Shown: in pieces, positions 15,881-28,126 of the stretch
How positions within the stretch are numbered: the stretch's first letter is position 1
How the letters are laid out: the number at the start of each line of letters is the position of its first letter
Program-made: the position numbers and the translations under genes
The notes under the pieces: model-generated
What the model was told of the DNA's origin: nothing
What the model saw: the letters and a program-made list of their open reading frames with translations, nothing else
Databases searched by the model: none
Assembly: GCF_003688855.1 (NCBI RefSeq)
Contig: NZ_REFW01000004.1
Span: 248,001 to 312,000 of the forward strand
Source: Tessaracoccus antarcticus
Lineage (GTDB): Bacteria > Actinomycetota > Actinomycetes > Propionibacteriales > Propionibacteriaceae
Direction of reading: 5' to 3'
DNA: 64,000 nucleotides

Positions 15881-17743
15881 ATGAAGTTCAGATCAAAGGG
15901 TGCAGCAGTGCTCGGTCTGGCCCTGAGCAGTGCGCTGATGCTTGGCGCCTGCACCAGTGGCCAAGATCCCGAGACCACACCCGAGCCGGGCACGAGTGAT
16001 TCTGCGACGATGCAGACCTCCGAGAGCGCTCCCACGGAGACCGGTGGCACCACTGGCTGCCTGCAGGACGTCGGTATCACCGAAACCACTGACGGTCAGG
16101 TCAGCTTCACCGCCGGCCCGGGCAACTGGAGCGGGTACAACTCCGTGACCAGCGCCACCTACTCGACGTACAACAGCGTGATCGCCAACCAGATGTTCTC
16201 CGGGTTCGTGTACTTCGGTACCGACGGCACCATCTGTGAGGACAAGGACTTCGGTTCCCTCGAGGTCGTTTCCGAGGATCCGCTGCAGGTCAAGTACACG
16301 ATCTCCGACGCAGCTGTGTGGTCCGACGGCACCCCCGTCACCATCAACGACTTCCTCCTTGACTACACCGCGCAGAACCCCGAGTGGCTCGTGCCCGGCT
16401 ACGCCAACGGCAAGGACGAGAAGGCCGAACCGCTGTTCGACCACGTCAGCAACTCCTTCGCGGCCGACGCGCCCGAGGGCCCGGAGGGCGAAGTGGGTGC
16501 CAAGGAATTCACGGTGACCTTCGCCAACAAGAACCCCGACTACAAGCTCATCGTGACGGCCCCGCTGCCCGCCCACGTCGCAGCGAAGCAGTCCGGCCTC
16601 GAGCCCGACGCGCTGGCCAAGGCGATCCTCGACCGCGACGCCGAGACCGTCAAGAAGGTCGCCAAGTTCTGGAACACCGGTTGGGCCTACAACCCCGGCG
16701 AGCTTCCTGACCTGGCGCAGACCCCCTCCAGCGGGCGCTACATCCTGAAGGAAGGCGGCTGGCAGGCCGACACCGCGTTGACCCTGGTGGCCAACGACAA
16801 GTACTGGGGCAAGCCCGCAGGCATGAAGAACATGATCTTCCGCTTCATCGATGACGCGCAGATGGCCCAGGCCCTGCAGAACGGTGACGTGCAGGTCATT
16901 TCCCCCCAGGCCACGGTGGACACCGTCGCCCAGCTGAAGAACATCGGCGAATCAGTCAAGGTTGACACCAACCAGACGCTGACGTGGGAGCACATCGACT
17001 TCAACTTCCGCGACACCAACGAGTTCTCCGACGCCAAGGGCGGCCTTGCGCTGCGTGAGGCCTTCGCCCTGTGCGTCCCGCGCCAGAGCATCGTCGACTC
17101 GCTCATCAAGCCGATCAACCCTGACGCCGTCGTCATGAACGCCCGCGAACGCTTCCCGTTCCAGGACGACTACGCCGACGTCGTGAAGGCGTCCTACGAC
17201 GGCCGCTACGACGCCGTCGACATCGAGGCCGCCAAGGCCAAGATCGCCGAGTCCGGCGTGGCCACCCCGGTCAACGTCCGCATCGGTTACCGTGCCGGCA
17301 ACCAGCGCCGCGCAGAGACCGTCGCCGCCATCCAGGCCTCCTGCAAGGACGCCGGCTTCAACGTGACGGACAACAGCTCGGCGGACTTCTTCGAGAAGGA
17401 CCTCGTCAACGGCGACTACGAAGTGGCGCTGTTCGCGTGGGCCGGCTCCGGTCAGATTGCTTCCGGCCAGAACATCTACTCCACGGGCCTGCCGCAGAAC
17501 TACGGCGAGTACAGCAACAAGGACGTGGATGCTGCCTGGAAGACACTTGCCGGCTCGCTCGACAAGACGGTTCAGGAGGAGCAGGTCAAGGTCATCGAGA
17601 AGCTGCTCTGGGACACCCTGTACGGCCTTCCCATCTACGCCCACCCCGGCGTTGTGGCCTACGACTCCCGCGTGGAGAACGTGCGCCCCACCTCCGGTCA
17701 GGACGGCGTGAGCTGGAACGGCTCCCAGTGGGTGGTCAAGTGA
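15881..17743 (+). CDS. ABC transporter substrate-binding lipoprotein, family 5 (peptide type)
   Basis: The 620-aa extracellular solute receptor has a lipobox LGAC (Cys24), a Thr/Ser/Glu-rich linker to about residue 55, then the SBP family 5 fold (SVTSATYSTYNSVIANQMFSG, VWSDGTPVTINDFLLDY, LREAFALCVPRQSIVD). Family 5 proteins bind oligopeptides, nickel or sugars; peptides are most likely given the Dpp/Opp-like permeases downstream. The ATG at 15881 has AAGGAG 5 bases ahead. A strong terminator follows the stop, so this gene can be made in excess over the membrane parts. A cysteine pair (GCLQDV and TICEDK) may form a disulphide. Confidence 0.93.
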   Translation: MKFRSKGAAVLGLALSSALMLGACTSGQDPETTPEPGTSDSATMQTSESAPTETGGTTGCLQDVGITETTDGQVSFTAGPGNWSGYNSVTSATYSTYNSVIANQMFSGFVYFGTDGTICEDKDFGSLEVVSEDPLQVKYTISDAAVWSDGTPVTINDFLLDYTAQNPEWLVPGYANGKDEKAEPLFDHVSNSFAADAPEGPEGEVGAKEFTVTFANKNPDYKLIVTAPLPAHVAAKQSGLEPDALAKAILDRDAETVKKVAKFWNTGWAYNPGELPDLAQTPSSGRYILKEGGWQADTALTLVANDKYWGKPAGMKNMIFRFIDDAQMAQALQNGDVQVISPQATVDTVAQLKNIGESVKVDTNQTLTWEHIDFNFRDTNEFSDAKGGLALREAFALCVPRQSIVDSLIKPINPDAVVMNARERFPFQDDYADVVKASYDGRYDAVDIEAAKAKIAESGVATPVNVRIGYRAGNQRRAETVAAIQASCKDAGFNVTDNSSADFFEKDLVNGDYEVALFAWAGSGQIASGQNIYSTGLPQNYGEYSNKDVDAAWKTLAGSLDKTVQEEQVKVIEKLLWDTLYGLPIYAHPGVVAYDSRVENVRPTSGQDGVSWNGSQWVVK

Positions 17744-17777
17744 CACCCTGCCCGGTGTCCACACCACGCTGAACAGT

Positions 17778-17820
17778 GATGGGGGTGGGTGGCCGAACAG
17801 GCCACCCACCCCCATCTTTT
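17778..17820 (+). terminator. Strong intrinsic terminator between binding protein and permeases
   Basis: A perfect 17-bp stem (GATGGGGGTGGGTGGCC and its complement) with a 5-base loop GAACA is followed by TTTT at 17817-17820. It lies between the substrate-binding gene and the first permease gene. Confidence 0.9.
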
Positions 17821-17926
17821 GCCCCTTGTCGCCACCGCAGAAGTAGGCTGCCGATAGCTTTGACACGGAATGACCCGTGAATGAGTGAATCCGGCAAGGG
17901 CCTCCGCTACGTCAGAAGGACCGTTC

Positions 17927-19447
17927 GTGACCAAGTTCATCGCCAAACGGCTGGGAATTTCCCTGGTCATCCTGTTGTTGGGATCAGCACTGCTGTACAT
18001 CCTCACCGTCAACTCCGGTGACCCACTCCAGGACCTGCGTGAGTCGAACTCGCCCAACCGCGAGAACCTGATCCGTCAACGCACTCTCAACATGCGTCTC
18101 GACGTTCCTTGGTACCTGCGGTACTTCACGTGGCTCGGCGGCGCATCCAAGTGCCTCATCGGCGCCTGTGATCTCGGTAAGAACATCGCGGGTCAGGACG
18201 TCACCAGCCTGGTGGTCAACGCTGCCGGCTCCACGCTCCGTCTGGTGGTCCTCGCGACGGTCCTGGCCATCGCGATCGGCGTCACGCTGGGTGTTGTGAG
18301 CGCTGTGCGCCAGTACAGCGGCTTCGACTACGCCACCACCTTCATGGCCTTCGTGTTCTTCTCGCTGCCCGTGTTCTGGGCCGCCGTGCTGCTGAAGAAC
18401 TACGCAGCCATCAAATTCAACAACTGGTTGGTTGATCCCACCTTCAGTCCGGTGACGATAGTGGTCACGGCCCTGATAGCGGCATTCGTCCTGCAGGCCG
18501 CCATGGGGGGCAACGCACGACGGCGGCTCATCACCTTCGCTGCCTCCGCAGTGGTGTTCGCCGGGGTGATGTTCTACTTCGACGCCGTCACATGGTTCCG
18601 CTACCCGTCCATCGGTCTGCCCATCTACATTCTGGGCGTGTTGGGGGCGGGAGTCCTCGTCCTGTCCATGACGTCGGGCTTCGACAACAAGCGGGTGCGC
18701 AACGCTGTCGCCCTGACCGCGGTGGTGGCCATCGGCGGCTACGCCGCCGTGCGAGGCCTCCTCATGGAGTCCCCGAGCACCCCGCTGCTGCTGTTGTGCG
18801 GGCTGGCAGGTCTGGTCGTGGCTTTCCTGGCCGGTTGGTTCCTCGGCGGGTTCTCCCGCAAGCAGGCGGTCATCGCGTCATTCGTGCTGGCCCTGGTGGC
18901 CGCCTTCATCGCCATCTCCGACCTGCTGTTGAGCAACTGGAGTGGCTACCTGAAGCTGCAGTCCCGTCCCATTCCCACCATCGGTTCGGTGACCCCCAAC
19001 TTCACGGCCGGGTACTGGGGCCACACCATCGACACGCTGACCCACCTGCTGCTGCCCACCATCGTGCTGACACTGGTGTCCATCGCCAGCTACACCCGCT
19101 ACACCCGCGCCTCGATGCTGGACGTCCTGAACCAGGACTACATCCGCACGGCACGGTCGAAGGGCATATCCGAGGGCAAGGTCGTCACCCGGCACGCCCT
19201 GCGCAACTCCATGATCCCGCTGGCCACCATCGTCGCGTTCGACTTCGCCGGCCTCATCGCCGGCGCCGTGGTCACCGAGACCGTGTTCGGGTGGCAGGGC
19301 ATGGGCAACCTGTTCAGACAGGGGCTGCTCCAGATCGATCCGAACCCGGTGATGGGCTTCTACCTCGTCACCGGCACCGCGGCCGTGTTCATGAACATGA
19401 TTGCCGACATCGCCTACGCCTTCCTGGACCCGAGGATCTCCCGATGA
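17927..19447 (+). CDS. ABC transporter permease, DppB/OppB type, with expanded central membrane region
   Basis: The 506-aa integral membrane protein starts KFIAKRLGISLVILLLGSALLY after a GTG with AGAAGGA 6 bases ahead. The N-terminal half has the first BPD_transp_1 helices (TLRLVVLATVLAIAIGVTLG, FFSLPVFWAAVLL), and the EAA-loop region is near the C-terminus (NQDYIRTARSKGISEGKVV, HALRNSMIPLATIVAF). Between them, from about residue 180 to 340, are additional hydrophobic helices absent from the usual 310-330 aa DppB. The gene overlaps the next permease by 4 bases (ATGA). The likely substrate is a peptide. Confidence 0.9.
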   Translation: MTKFIAKRLGISLVILLLGSALLYILTVNSGDPLQDLRESNSPNRENLIRQRTLNMRLDVPWYLRYFTWLGGASKCLIGACDLGKNIAGQDVTSLVVNAAGSTLRLVVLATVLAIAIGVTLGVVSAVRQYSGFDYATTFMAFVFFSLPVFWAAVLLKNYAAIKFNNWLVDPTFSPVTIVVTALIAAFVLQAAMGGNARRRLITFAASAVVFAGVMFYFDAVTWFRYPSIGLPIYILGVLGAGVLVLSMTSGFDNKRVRNAVALTAVVAIGGYAAVRGLLMESPSTPLLLLCGLAGLVVAFLAGWFLGGFSRKQAVIASFVLALVAAFIAISDLLLSNWSGYLKLQSRPIPTIGSVTPNFTAGYWGHTIDTLTHLLLPTIVLTLVSIASYTRYTRASMLDVLNQDYIRTARSKGISEGKVVTRHALRNSMIPLATIVAFDFAGLIAGAVVTETVFGWQGMGNLFRQGLLQIDPNPVMGFYLVTGTAAVFMNMIADIAYAFLDPRISR

Positions 19448-20502
19448 CCAGCAACGATGACCAGACAAGACCCACGGAGCCCGTCATGGGTGACATGCCC
19501 GAGAAGACCGACCCCCTGGATCATCTGCTCTCGGTGGACGAGCCCGAGAAGACCGACCTCCACGACCATCTGCTCACGGTGGAGGAGGACCTGGAGGGCA
19601 ATACCGACAGGTCCTACTCCCAGGGCGCCCTGGTGCTGCGACGGTTCCTGCGGCACCGCGGTGCCATGGTGGCCGTCGGTGGCCTCGTGATCGTCCTCCT
19701 GCTGGCCTTCACCTCCATCGGGGTCGGCCCGCTGCCGGGTTGGTGGCCGAAGAACTACAGCGACCTCTACCCGCTGATGAACGGCGGCGCGCCGACGATG
19801 AAGCTGTGGCCGCCGGCGATCGGGGAACACCCGTTCGGGCAGGACACCATCGGCAAGGACTACTTCGCGCAGGTGATGCGCGGTGCACAGATTTCTCTGT
19901 TCATCGCTTTCGCGGTGGGCATCATGGCAACGATCATCGGCACGATCATCGGCGCGGCCGCAGGCTACCTGCGCGGCTTCGTCGAGGCGTTCCTGATGCG
20001 CACCACCGACCTTTTCATCATCATCCCCACGCTCGTGCTCGCCGCGGTACTGGGCCAGATGGCGTCCAAGGCCGGTGTGATCGCCCTCGCGCTCGTGCTG
20101 GGTCTCGTGTCGTGGACGGGGTTGGCGCGTCTGGTGCGCGCTGAGGTCCTGTCGCTGAGGGAGCGGGAGTTCGTGGCCGCGGCCCGAGCCATCGGCACAC
20201 CCACACCCCGCATCATCATGCGCCACATCCTGCCCAACGCGCTGGGGACAATCGTCGTGAACGCGACGCTGCTGATTTCGGCCGCCATCCTCATCGAGTC
20301 GGCCCTGTCCTTCCTGGGCTTCGGTGTCAAGCCACCGGACACCTCCCTGGGGCTGTTGATCTCCAACTACCAGAGCGCCCTGACCACCAGGCCGTGGCTG
20401 TTCTGGTGGCCCGGTGTCTTCATCCTGGCCATCGCGCTGTGCGTCAACTTCATCGGCGACGGCCTGCGCGACGCCTTCGACCCGCGTCAGCAGATGGACT
20501 GA
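19444..20502 (+). CDS. ABC transporter permease, DppC/OppC type
   Basis: The 352-aa second permease of the importer. A cytoplasmic N-terminus (about 60 aa) contains a 15-residue tandem duplication (PEKTDPLDHLLSVDE, then PEKTDLHDHLLTVEE), coded by 19498-19542 and 19543-19587. It is followed by the OppC_N segment, the HPFGQDTIGKDYFAQVMRGA motif typical of OppC proteins, and the EAA loop (EFVAAARAIGTPTPRIIMRHILP). The upstream extension to 18592 reads through the first permease out of frame and is not real. The ATG overlaps the preceding stop. Confidence 0.93.
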   Translation: MTSNDDQTRPTEPVMGDMPEKTDPLDHLLSVDEPEKTDLHDHLLTVEEDLEGNTDRSYSQGALVLRRFLRHRGAMVAVGGLVIVLLLAFTSIGVGPLPGWWPKNYSDLYPLMNGGAPTMKLWPPAIGEHPFGQDTIGKDYFAQVMRGAQISLFIAFAVGIMATIIGTIIGAAAGYLRGFVEAFLMRTTDLFIIIPTLVLAAVLGQMASKAGVIALALVLGLVSWTGLARLVRAEVLSLREREFVAAARAIGTPTPRIIMRHILPNALGTIVVNATLLISAAILIESALSFLGFGVKPPDTSLGLLISNYQSALTTRPWLFWWPGVFILAIALCVNFIGDGLRDAFDPRQQMD

Positions 20503-20513
20503 GGAGCCGGACC

Positions 20514-22256
20514 ATGACCCCACACACCAACACCAACACGCCCGCGTACAACGCCGAGACGGACCCGGTCCTCAAGTTCTCGCAGCTCGACGTGAACTTC
20601 AAAACGGAGTTCGGCCGCGTCCACGCCGTCAAGGGGCTCGACCTGCAGGTCATGCCCGGCGAAGTGGTAGCCCTCGTCGGCGAGTCTGGATCCGGCAAGT
20701 CCGTCACGGCCACCACTGCGCTGGGCCTGTTGCCCAAGACCGCCCGCATCGGGGGTCAGACCCTGGTGGCTGACAAGATCATCAACGAACTCTCGGAGCG
20801 GGGCCTGCGTTCCGTGCGTGGCAACCGTGTGGCCATGGTGTTCCAGGAGCCGATGACGGCGCTGAACCCCGTGATCCGTATCGGCGAACAGCTCACCGAG
20901 GCCATGGAGGTGCACGGTATTGCCCACGGCCGCGAGGCCTGGGACCGTGCCGTCGGGCTCCTGGAGGCCGTCGGGATTCCGGCGGCACGCCGCAGGGCAC
21001 GCGAGTTCCCGCACGAGCTCTCGGGCGGCATGCGCCAGCGCGTCGTCATTGCCATGGCGCTGGCGTGCGACCCCGAGGTCATCATCGCCGACGAGCCCAC
21101 CACGGCCCTGGACGTGACGGTGCAGGCCGACATCCTCGACCTGCTGCGTTCCCTCAAGGACCAGCTGAACACCGGCATCCTGCTCATCACGCACAACATG
21201 GGCGTGGTCGCGGACATGGCCGACCGTGTGGCCGTGATGTTCAAGGGTGAAATCGTCGAGCGTGGCACGGTGGAGGAGGTGCTGCTCAACCCGCAGCACC
21301 CCTACACCCGCCGACTGCTGGATGCCGTGCCGCACCTGGGCGCAGGCCATGGCCAGTTCGGGACGTCGCCCCTGCCCGTGGCCGCCGACGCCGGCATGGC
21401 GCTGGAGGTCAAGGATCTGGTGGTCGAGTACAAGCGGGAGGGCAAGAAGCCTTTCCGTGCCGTCGATGGCGTCTCCATCGATGTGCGCCGCGGCGAGATC
21501 GTCGGCCTCGTGGGGGAGTCGGGCTCCGGCAAGTCCACCATCGGTCGTGCCCTGCTGGGGCTCATTCCTTCGACCTCCGGCGAGGTGCGTGTGCTGGGTA
21601 CCGACGCGCTCTCCGTGAGGGGCAAGGGCGGCAACGAGCTTCGCAAGCGCATCGGGGTGATCTTCCAGGACCCGGCGGCCTCCCTGAACCCGCGGCTCCC
21701 CGTCGGTGACGTGATCGCGGAGCCCATGAGCGTCCACAAGGTGGCCAGGGGCAAGGAACGCGAGAAGAAGGTCCTGGACCTGCTCGAAGCGGTGCAGCTC
21801 CCGCGTAGCGCCTACAACCGTTACCCGCACGAACTCTCCGGCGGTCAGCGCCAACGGGTCTCCATCGCCCGTGCGCTGTCGCTGCAGCCCGACCTGCTCA
21901 TCGCCGACGAGCCCACCTCGGCACTCGACGTCTCCGTGCAGGCCTCGGTGCTGGAGATGCTGATTGGTCTGCAGCGGGAGTTCGGGTTCGCGTGCCTGTT
22001 CATCAGCCACGACCTGGCCGTGATCGACTCCTTGGCGCACCGCGTGGTGGTGATGCAGTACGGCAAGGTGGTGGAGCGCGGCAACCGTGACCAGGTGCTG
22101 ATGAATCCGCAGGAGGAGTACACCAAGAGGTTGCTGGCGGCCGCGCCGGTCCCGAATCCCATTGAGCAGAAGCGCCGCCGCGACGAGCGGCACGCGCTGC
22201 TGGCGTCGCTGGGTGATGAGATCGTGACGCTCGACACGCGCGAACTGTCGATGTAG
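20514..22256 (+). CDS. ABC transporter ATP-binding protein, fused DppD-DppF type
   Basis: The 580-aa protein carries two complete ATPase domains, so one polypeptide powers the importer. Domain 1 has Walker A GESGSGKS (56-63), signature ELSGGMRQR and IIADEPTTALD. Domain 2 has Walker A GESGSGKS (334-341), signature ELSGGQRQR and LIADEPTSALD. Each ends with an oligopeptide-type C-terminal extension (NPQHPYTRRLL and NPQEEYTKRLL), typical of peptide importers. The ATG has GAGGAG 7 bases ahead and follows the permease stop by 11 bp. A large hairpin terminates the operon. Confidence 0.95.
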   Translation: MTPHTNTNTPAYNAETDPVLKFSQLDVNFKTEFGRVHAVKGLDLQVMPGEVVALVGESGSGKSVTATTALGLLPKTARIGGQTLVADKIINELSERGLRSVRGNRVAMVFQEPMTALNPVIRIGEQLTEAMEVHGIAHGREAWDRAVGLLEAVGIPAARRRAREFPHELSGGMRQRVVIAMALACDPEVIIADEPTTALDVTVQADILDLLRSLKDQLNTGILLITHNMGVVADMADRVAVMFKGEIVERGTVEEVLLNPQHPYTRRLLDAVPHLGAGHGQFGTSPLPVAADAGMALEVKDLVVEYKREGKKPFRAVDGVSIDVRRGEIVGLVGESGSGKSTIGRALLGLIPSTSGEVRVLGTDALSVRGKGGNELRKRIGVIFQDPAASLNPRLPVGDVIAEPMSVHKVARGKEREKKVLDLLEAVQLPRSAYNRYPHELSGGQRQRVSIARALSLQPDLLIADEPTSALDVSVQASVLEMLIGLQREFGFACLFISHDLAVIDSLAHRVVVMQYGKVVERGNRDQVLMNPQEEYTKRLLAAAPVPNPIEQKRRRDERHALLASLGDEIVTLDTRELSM

Positions 22257-22272
22257 CCACGGCTCACACACG

Positions 22273-22309
22273 GCAGGGGGCGGATCCGGTCACCGGGTCC
22301 GCCCCCTGC
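22273..22309 (+). terminator. Hairpin terminator of the peptide importer operon
   Basis: GCAGGGGGCGGATCCGGT pairs with ACCGGGTCCGCCCCCTGC with one mismatch, an 18-bp stem 16 bp after the stop codon. There is no clear T-run. Confidence 0.75.
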
Positions 22310-22350
22310 GTCGTGCTCGGGAGGATCGGCCTCCGTCCGCGCCGTGGTGC

Positions 22351-22566
22351 TCAGTCCTCGTAGCTGCACGAGACGGCGCCGTCCTCCTGGACCGTGCAGT
22401 TGCCGTGCACTGCCGCCTCCCGGACGTCGGACGGGACGGCATCGACGAGGCGGCGGGAGTGCCTGGTGCCGAGTTCGAGGTCAACACACCTGGGATCCTC
22501 GCCCTGCCCGCGCTCGGGCGCGACCTGACCGGCCGCAGGATCGATGACGGGCTCGGTGGCATCCAC
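22351..22566 (-). CDS. Doubtful small ORF or gene remnant
   Basis: A 71-codon frame with a GTG start and high G+C at third positions, as in real genes here. The product is Glu/Asp-rich with three Cys (EDPRCVDLE, HGNCTVQED, AVSCSYED). There is no ribosome site, no signal peptide and no recognised family. It could be the degraded C-terminal end of a secreted protein gene, or a chance frame. Confidence 0.22.
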   Translation of the reverse strand: MDATEPVIDPAAGQVAPERGQGEDPRCVDLELGTRHSRRLVDAVPSDVREAAVHGNCTVQEDGAVSCSYED

Positions 22567-22597
22567 TGGCCGGTTGAGGGGCGAAGCGAAGGGGTTT

Positions 22598-22624
22598 CTG
22601 GCACTCGGGTTGAGAGAGTGCTAA
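22598..22624. promoter_or_regulatory. CIRCE operator 1 (HrcA site)
   Basis: CTGGCACTC-N9-GAGTGCTAA matches the CIRCE consensus TTAGCACTC-N9-GAGTGCTAA at 16 of 18 positions. It overlaps the -35 element of the groES promoter. Confidence 0.92.
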
Positions 22625-22638
22625 GACCGGTGTAGTTT
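22610..22638 (+). promoter_or_regulatory. groESL promoter
   Basis: TTGAGA (22610-22615) and TAGTTT (22633-22638) with a 17-base spacer. The -35 lies inside CIRCE 1 and the expected start lies at the edge of CIRCE 2, so HrcA bound at either site would block RNA polymerase. Confidence 0.75.
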
Positions 22639-22643
22639 GGCCA

Positions 22644-22670
22644 TTGGCACTCGGATGGCTCGGGTGCCAG
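22644..22670. promoter_or_regulatory. CIRCE operator 2 (HrcA site, degenerate right arm)
   Basis: TTGGCACTC-N9-GGGTGCCAG. The left arm matches the consensus well; the right arm is imperfect but pairs with the left arm. Confidence 0.8.
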
Positions 22671-22771
22671 CGTGGCTGGGCGGACCGCGACGACGTCCAA
22701 CTGCGAGCTGAACCCACAAACCCACAGAACATCACCGGCTGAAGCCGGACGACTACAGAAAGGGGTTTGAC

Positions 22772-24666
<1,895 letters not shown>

Positions 24667-24683
24667 GTCACGCTCACGCAGTA

Positions 24684-24725
24684 ACGAGAAGGACCCCGGG
24701 GCCTCGGCCCCGGGGTCCTTCTCGT
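24684..24725. terminator. groESL terminator
   Basis: A perfect 20-bp inverted repeat (ACGAGAAGGACCCCGGGGCC and its complement) around TC lies 17 bp after the groEL stop. Confidence 0.92.
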
Positions 24726-24784
24726 TTCCAACCCGATCCGTTGCCTGGGTGCCGTCCGTGAGGACGCGTCGCCCTGCGTGCCGC

Positions 24785-26668
<1,884 letters not shown>

Positions 26669-26697
26669 ACGCCGATCACCTAGGAGCACCACCGAAC

Positions 26698-27801
26698 ATG
26701 TACGAGCTCGGACGCAGCAAGCGCGCCTCCCGCGCCCACTCCTTCGACGACGTCGCCATCGCGCCCACGCGTCGGACCCGGAGTGAGCACGAGGTCGACC
26801 TCTCCTGGCGCATCGACGCCGTGACCTTCGAGGCGCCGATCGTGGCCGCACCGATGGATTCGGTCATGTCGCCGGCCACCGCCATCCGCATGGGCGAGCT
26901 GGGGGGACTGGGGGTGTTGAACCTCGAGGGGCTGTGGACCCGCTACGAGGACCCGTCCAGCCAGTACGAGCAGCTCACCGAGCCGATGGACCAGGTCACC
27001 GCAACCCGTCGGATGCAGCAGATCTACGCGGAACCCATCAAGGGTGAGCTCATTGCAGAGCGACTCAAGACCATTCGGGACGCGGGCGTTCCCGTGGCGG
27101 GTGCGCTGTCGCCGGCCAACACACTGGAGTTCGCGGACGTCATCGAGAAGGCAGCACTGGACTTCTTCATGGTGCGCGGGACCACGGTGTCGGCCGAGCA
27201 CGTTGACGACGCCGAGGCCACGCTCAACCTGAAGGACTTCATCTACCGGTTCGAGACGCCCGTCATCGTGGGCGGCTGCGCCACCTACCGCACGGCACTG
27301 CACCTCATGCGCGCAGGGGCGGCCGGCGTTCTCGTCGGCTTCGGCGGCGGCGCCGCGCACACCACGGCGTCGGTCCTCGGCATCGAGGTGCCCATGGCCT
27401 CAGCCGTCGCGGATGTCGCCGAGGCGCGCCGCGACTACCTGGAGGAGTCCGGGGGTCGCTACGTCCACCTCATTGCCGACGGCGCCGTCGGCCGCTCCGG
27501 CGACGTGGCCAAGGCCATTGCCTGTGGCGCCGACGCCGTCATGGTGGGCTCGCCCCTGGCGCGCGCCACGGAGGCCCCCGGCCGCGGCTGGCACTGGGGC
27601 CCCGAGGCGTGGCACGCGACACTGCCCCGCGGCGAGCGCGTCTTCTTCGACCAGGTGGGTTCTCTGGGGGAGGTCGTCAACGGCCCCTCGCACGTGCCGG
27701 ACGGCACCATGAACCTGGCCGGTGGACTGCGCAAGGCCATGGCCCTCACCGGCTACACCGACATCAAGTCGTTCCAGCGCATCGACCTGATCCTCCGCTG
27801 A
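26698..27801 (+). CDS. guaB3: GuaB3 family IMP dehydrogenase-related protein
   Basis: The 367-aa protein is an IMPDH/GMPR-fold paralogue without CBS domains, starting YELGRSKRASRAHSFDDVAIAPTRRTRS, nearly invariant among actinobacterial GuaB3 proteins. The canonical CTTR catalytic-cysteine motif of IMPDH is missing; the corresponding loop reads GGCATYRTAL, so activity on IMP cannot be assumed. It directly follows guaB and AGGAG lies ahead of the ATG. The true reaction of GuaB3 in actinobacteria is not settled to my knowledge. Confidence 0.93.
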   Translation: MYELGRSKRASRAHSFDDVAIAPTRRTRSEHEVDLSWRIDAVTFEAPIVAAPMDSVMSPATAIRMGELGGLGVLNLEGLWTRYEDPSSQYEQLTEPMDQVTATRRMQQIYAEPIKGELIAERLKTIRDAGVPVAGALSPANTLEFADVIEKAALDFFMVRGTTVSAEHVDDAEATLNLKDFIYRFETPVIVGGCATYRTALHLMRAGAAGVLVGFGGGAAHTTASVLGIEVPMASAVADVAEARRDYLEESGGRYVHLIADGAVGRSGDVAKAIACGADAVMVGSPLARATEAPGRGWHWGPEAWHATLPRGERVFFDQVGSLGEVVNGPSHVPDGTMNLAGGLRKAMALTGYTDIKSFQRIDLILR

Positions 27802-27802
27802 C

Positions 27803-28102
27803 ATGGATCCCGACGAGGCGCGTCAAGAACTGCACCGCATGCGGGGCAGCATCGACAACATGGACTCGGCCCTGGTGCACCTTCTGGCCGAGCGTTTCAA
27901 GATCACCCAGCAGGTGGGGGTCCTGAAGGCTGCGGCCGGACTGCCCCCCGCTGACCCGGACCGGGAGGCTGCACAGATCCAGCGGCTCCGTGCCCTGGCT
28001 GTGGACGCCCAGTTGGACCCGGAGTTGGCCGAAAAGTTCCTGAACTTCATCGTGGCCGAAGTGGTGCGCCATCATGAGCAGATCAGGGCGGAGAGCGCCT
28101 GA
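27803..28102 (+). CDS. Chorismate mutase, AroQ type
   Basis: A 99-aa all-helical chorismate mutase that rearranges chorismate to prephenate for Phe and Tyr synthesis. RGSIDNMDSALVHLLAERFKITQQVG matches the first long helix (active-site Arg and the IDxxDxxLxxLLxxR pattern), followed by a short loop and the helices DREAAQIQRLRALA and FLNFIVAEVVRHHEQIR. It starts one base after the guaB3 stop, so it is probably cotranscribed. It has no export signal, so it is intracellular. Confidence 0.88.
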   Translation: MDPDEARQELHRMRGSIDNMDSALVHLLAERFKITQQVGVLKAAAGLPPADPDREAAQIQRLRALAVDAQLDPELAEKFLNFIVAEVVRHHEQIRAESA

Positions 28103-28126
28103 GGGCACACGAAGGGCGCACACACC

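Larger units (their letters stand above)
22257..22771. other. Intergenic region before groES
   Basis: These 515 bp hold the importer terminator (22273-22309), a weak minus-strand ORF candidate (22351-22566), and the groES promoter with two CIRCE operators (22598-22670). From 22671 to 22757 lies the groES leader, with no further structure recognised. Confidence 0.6.
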
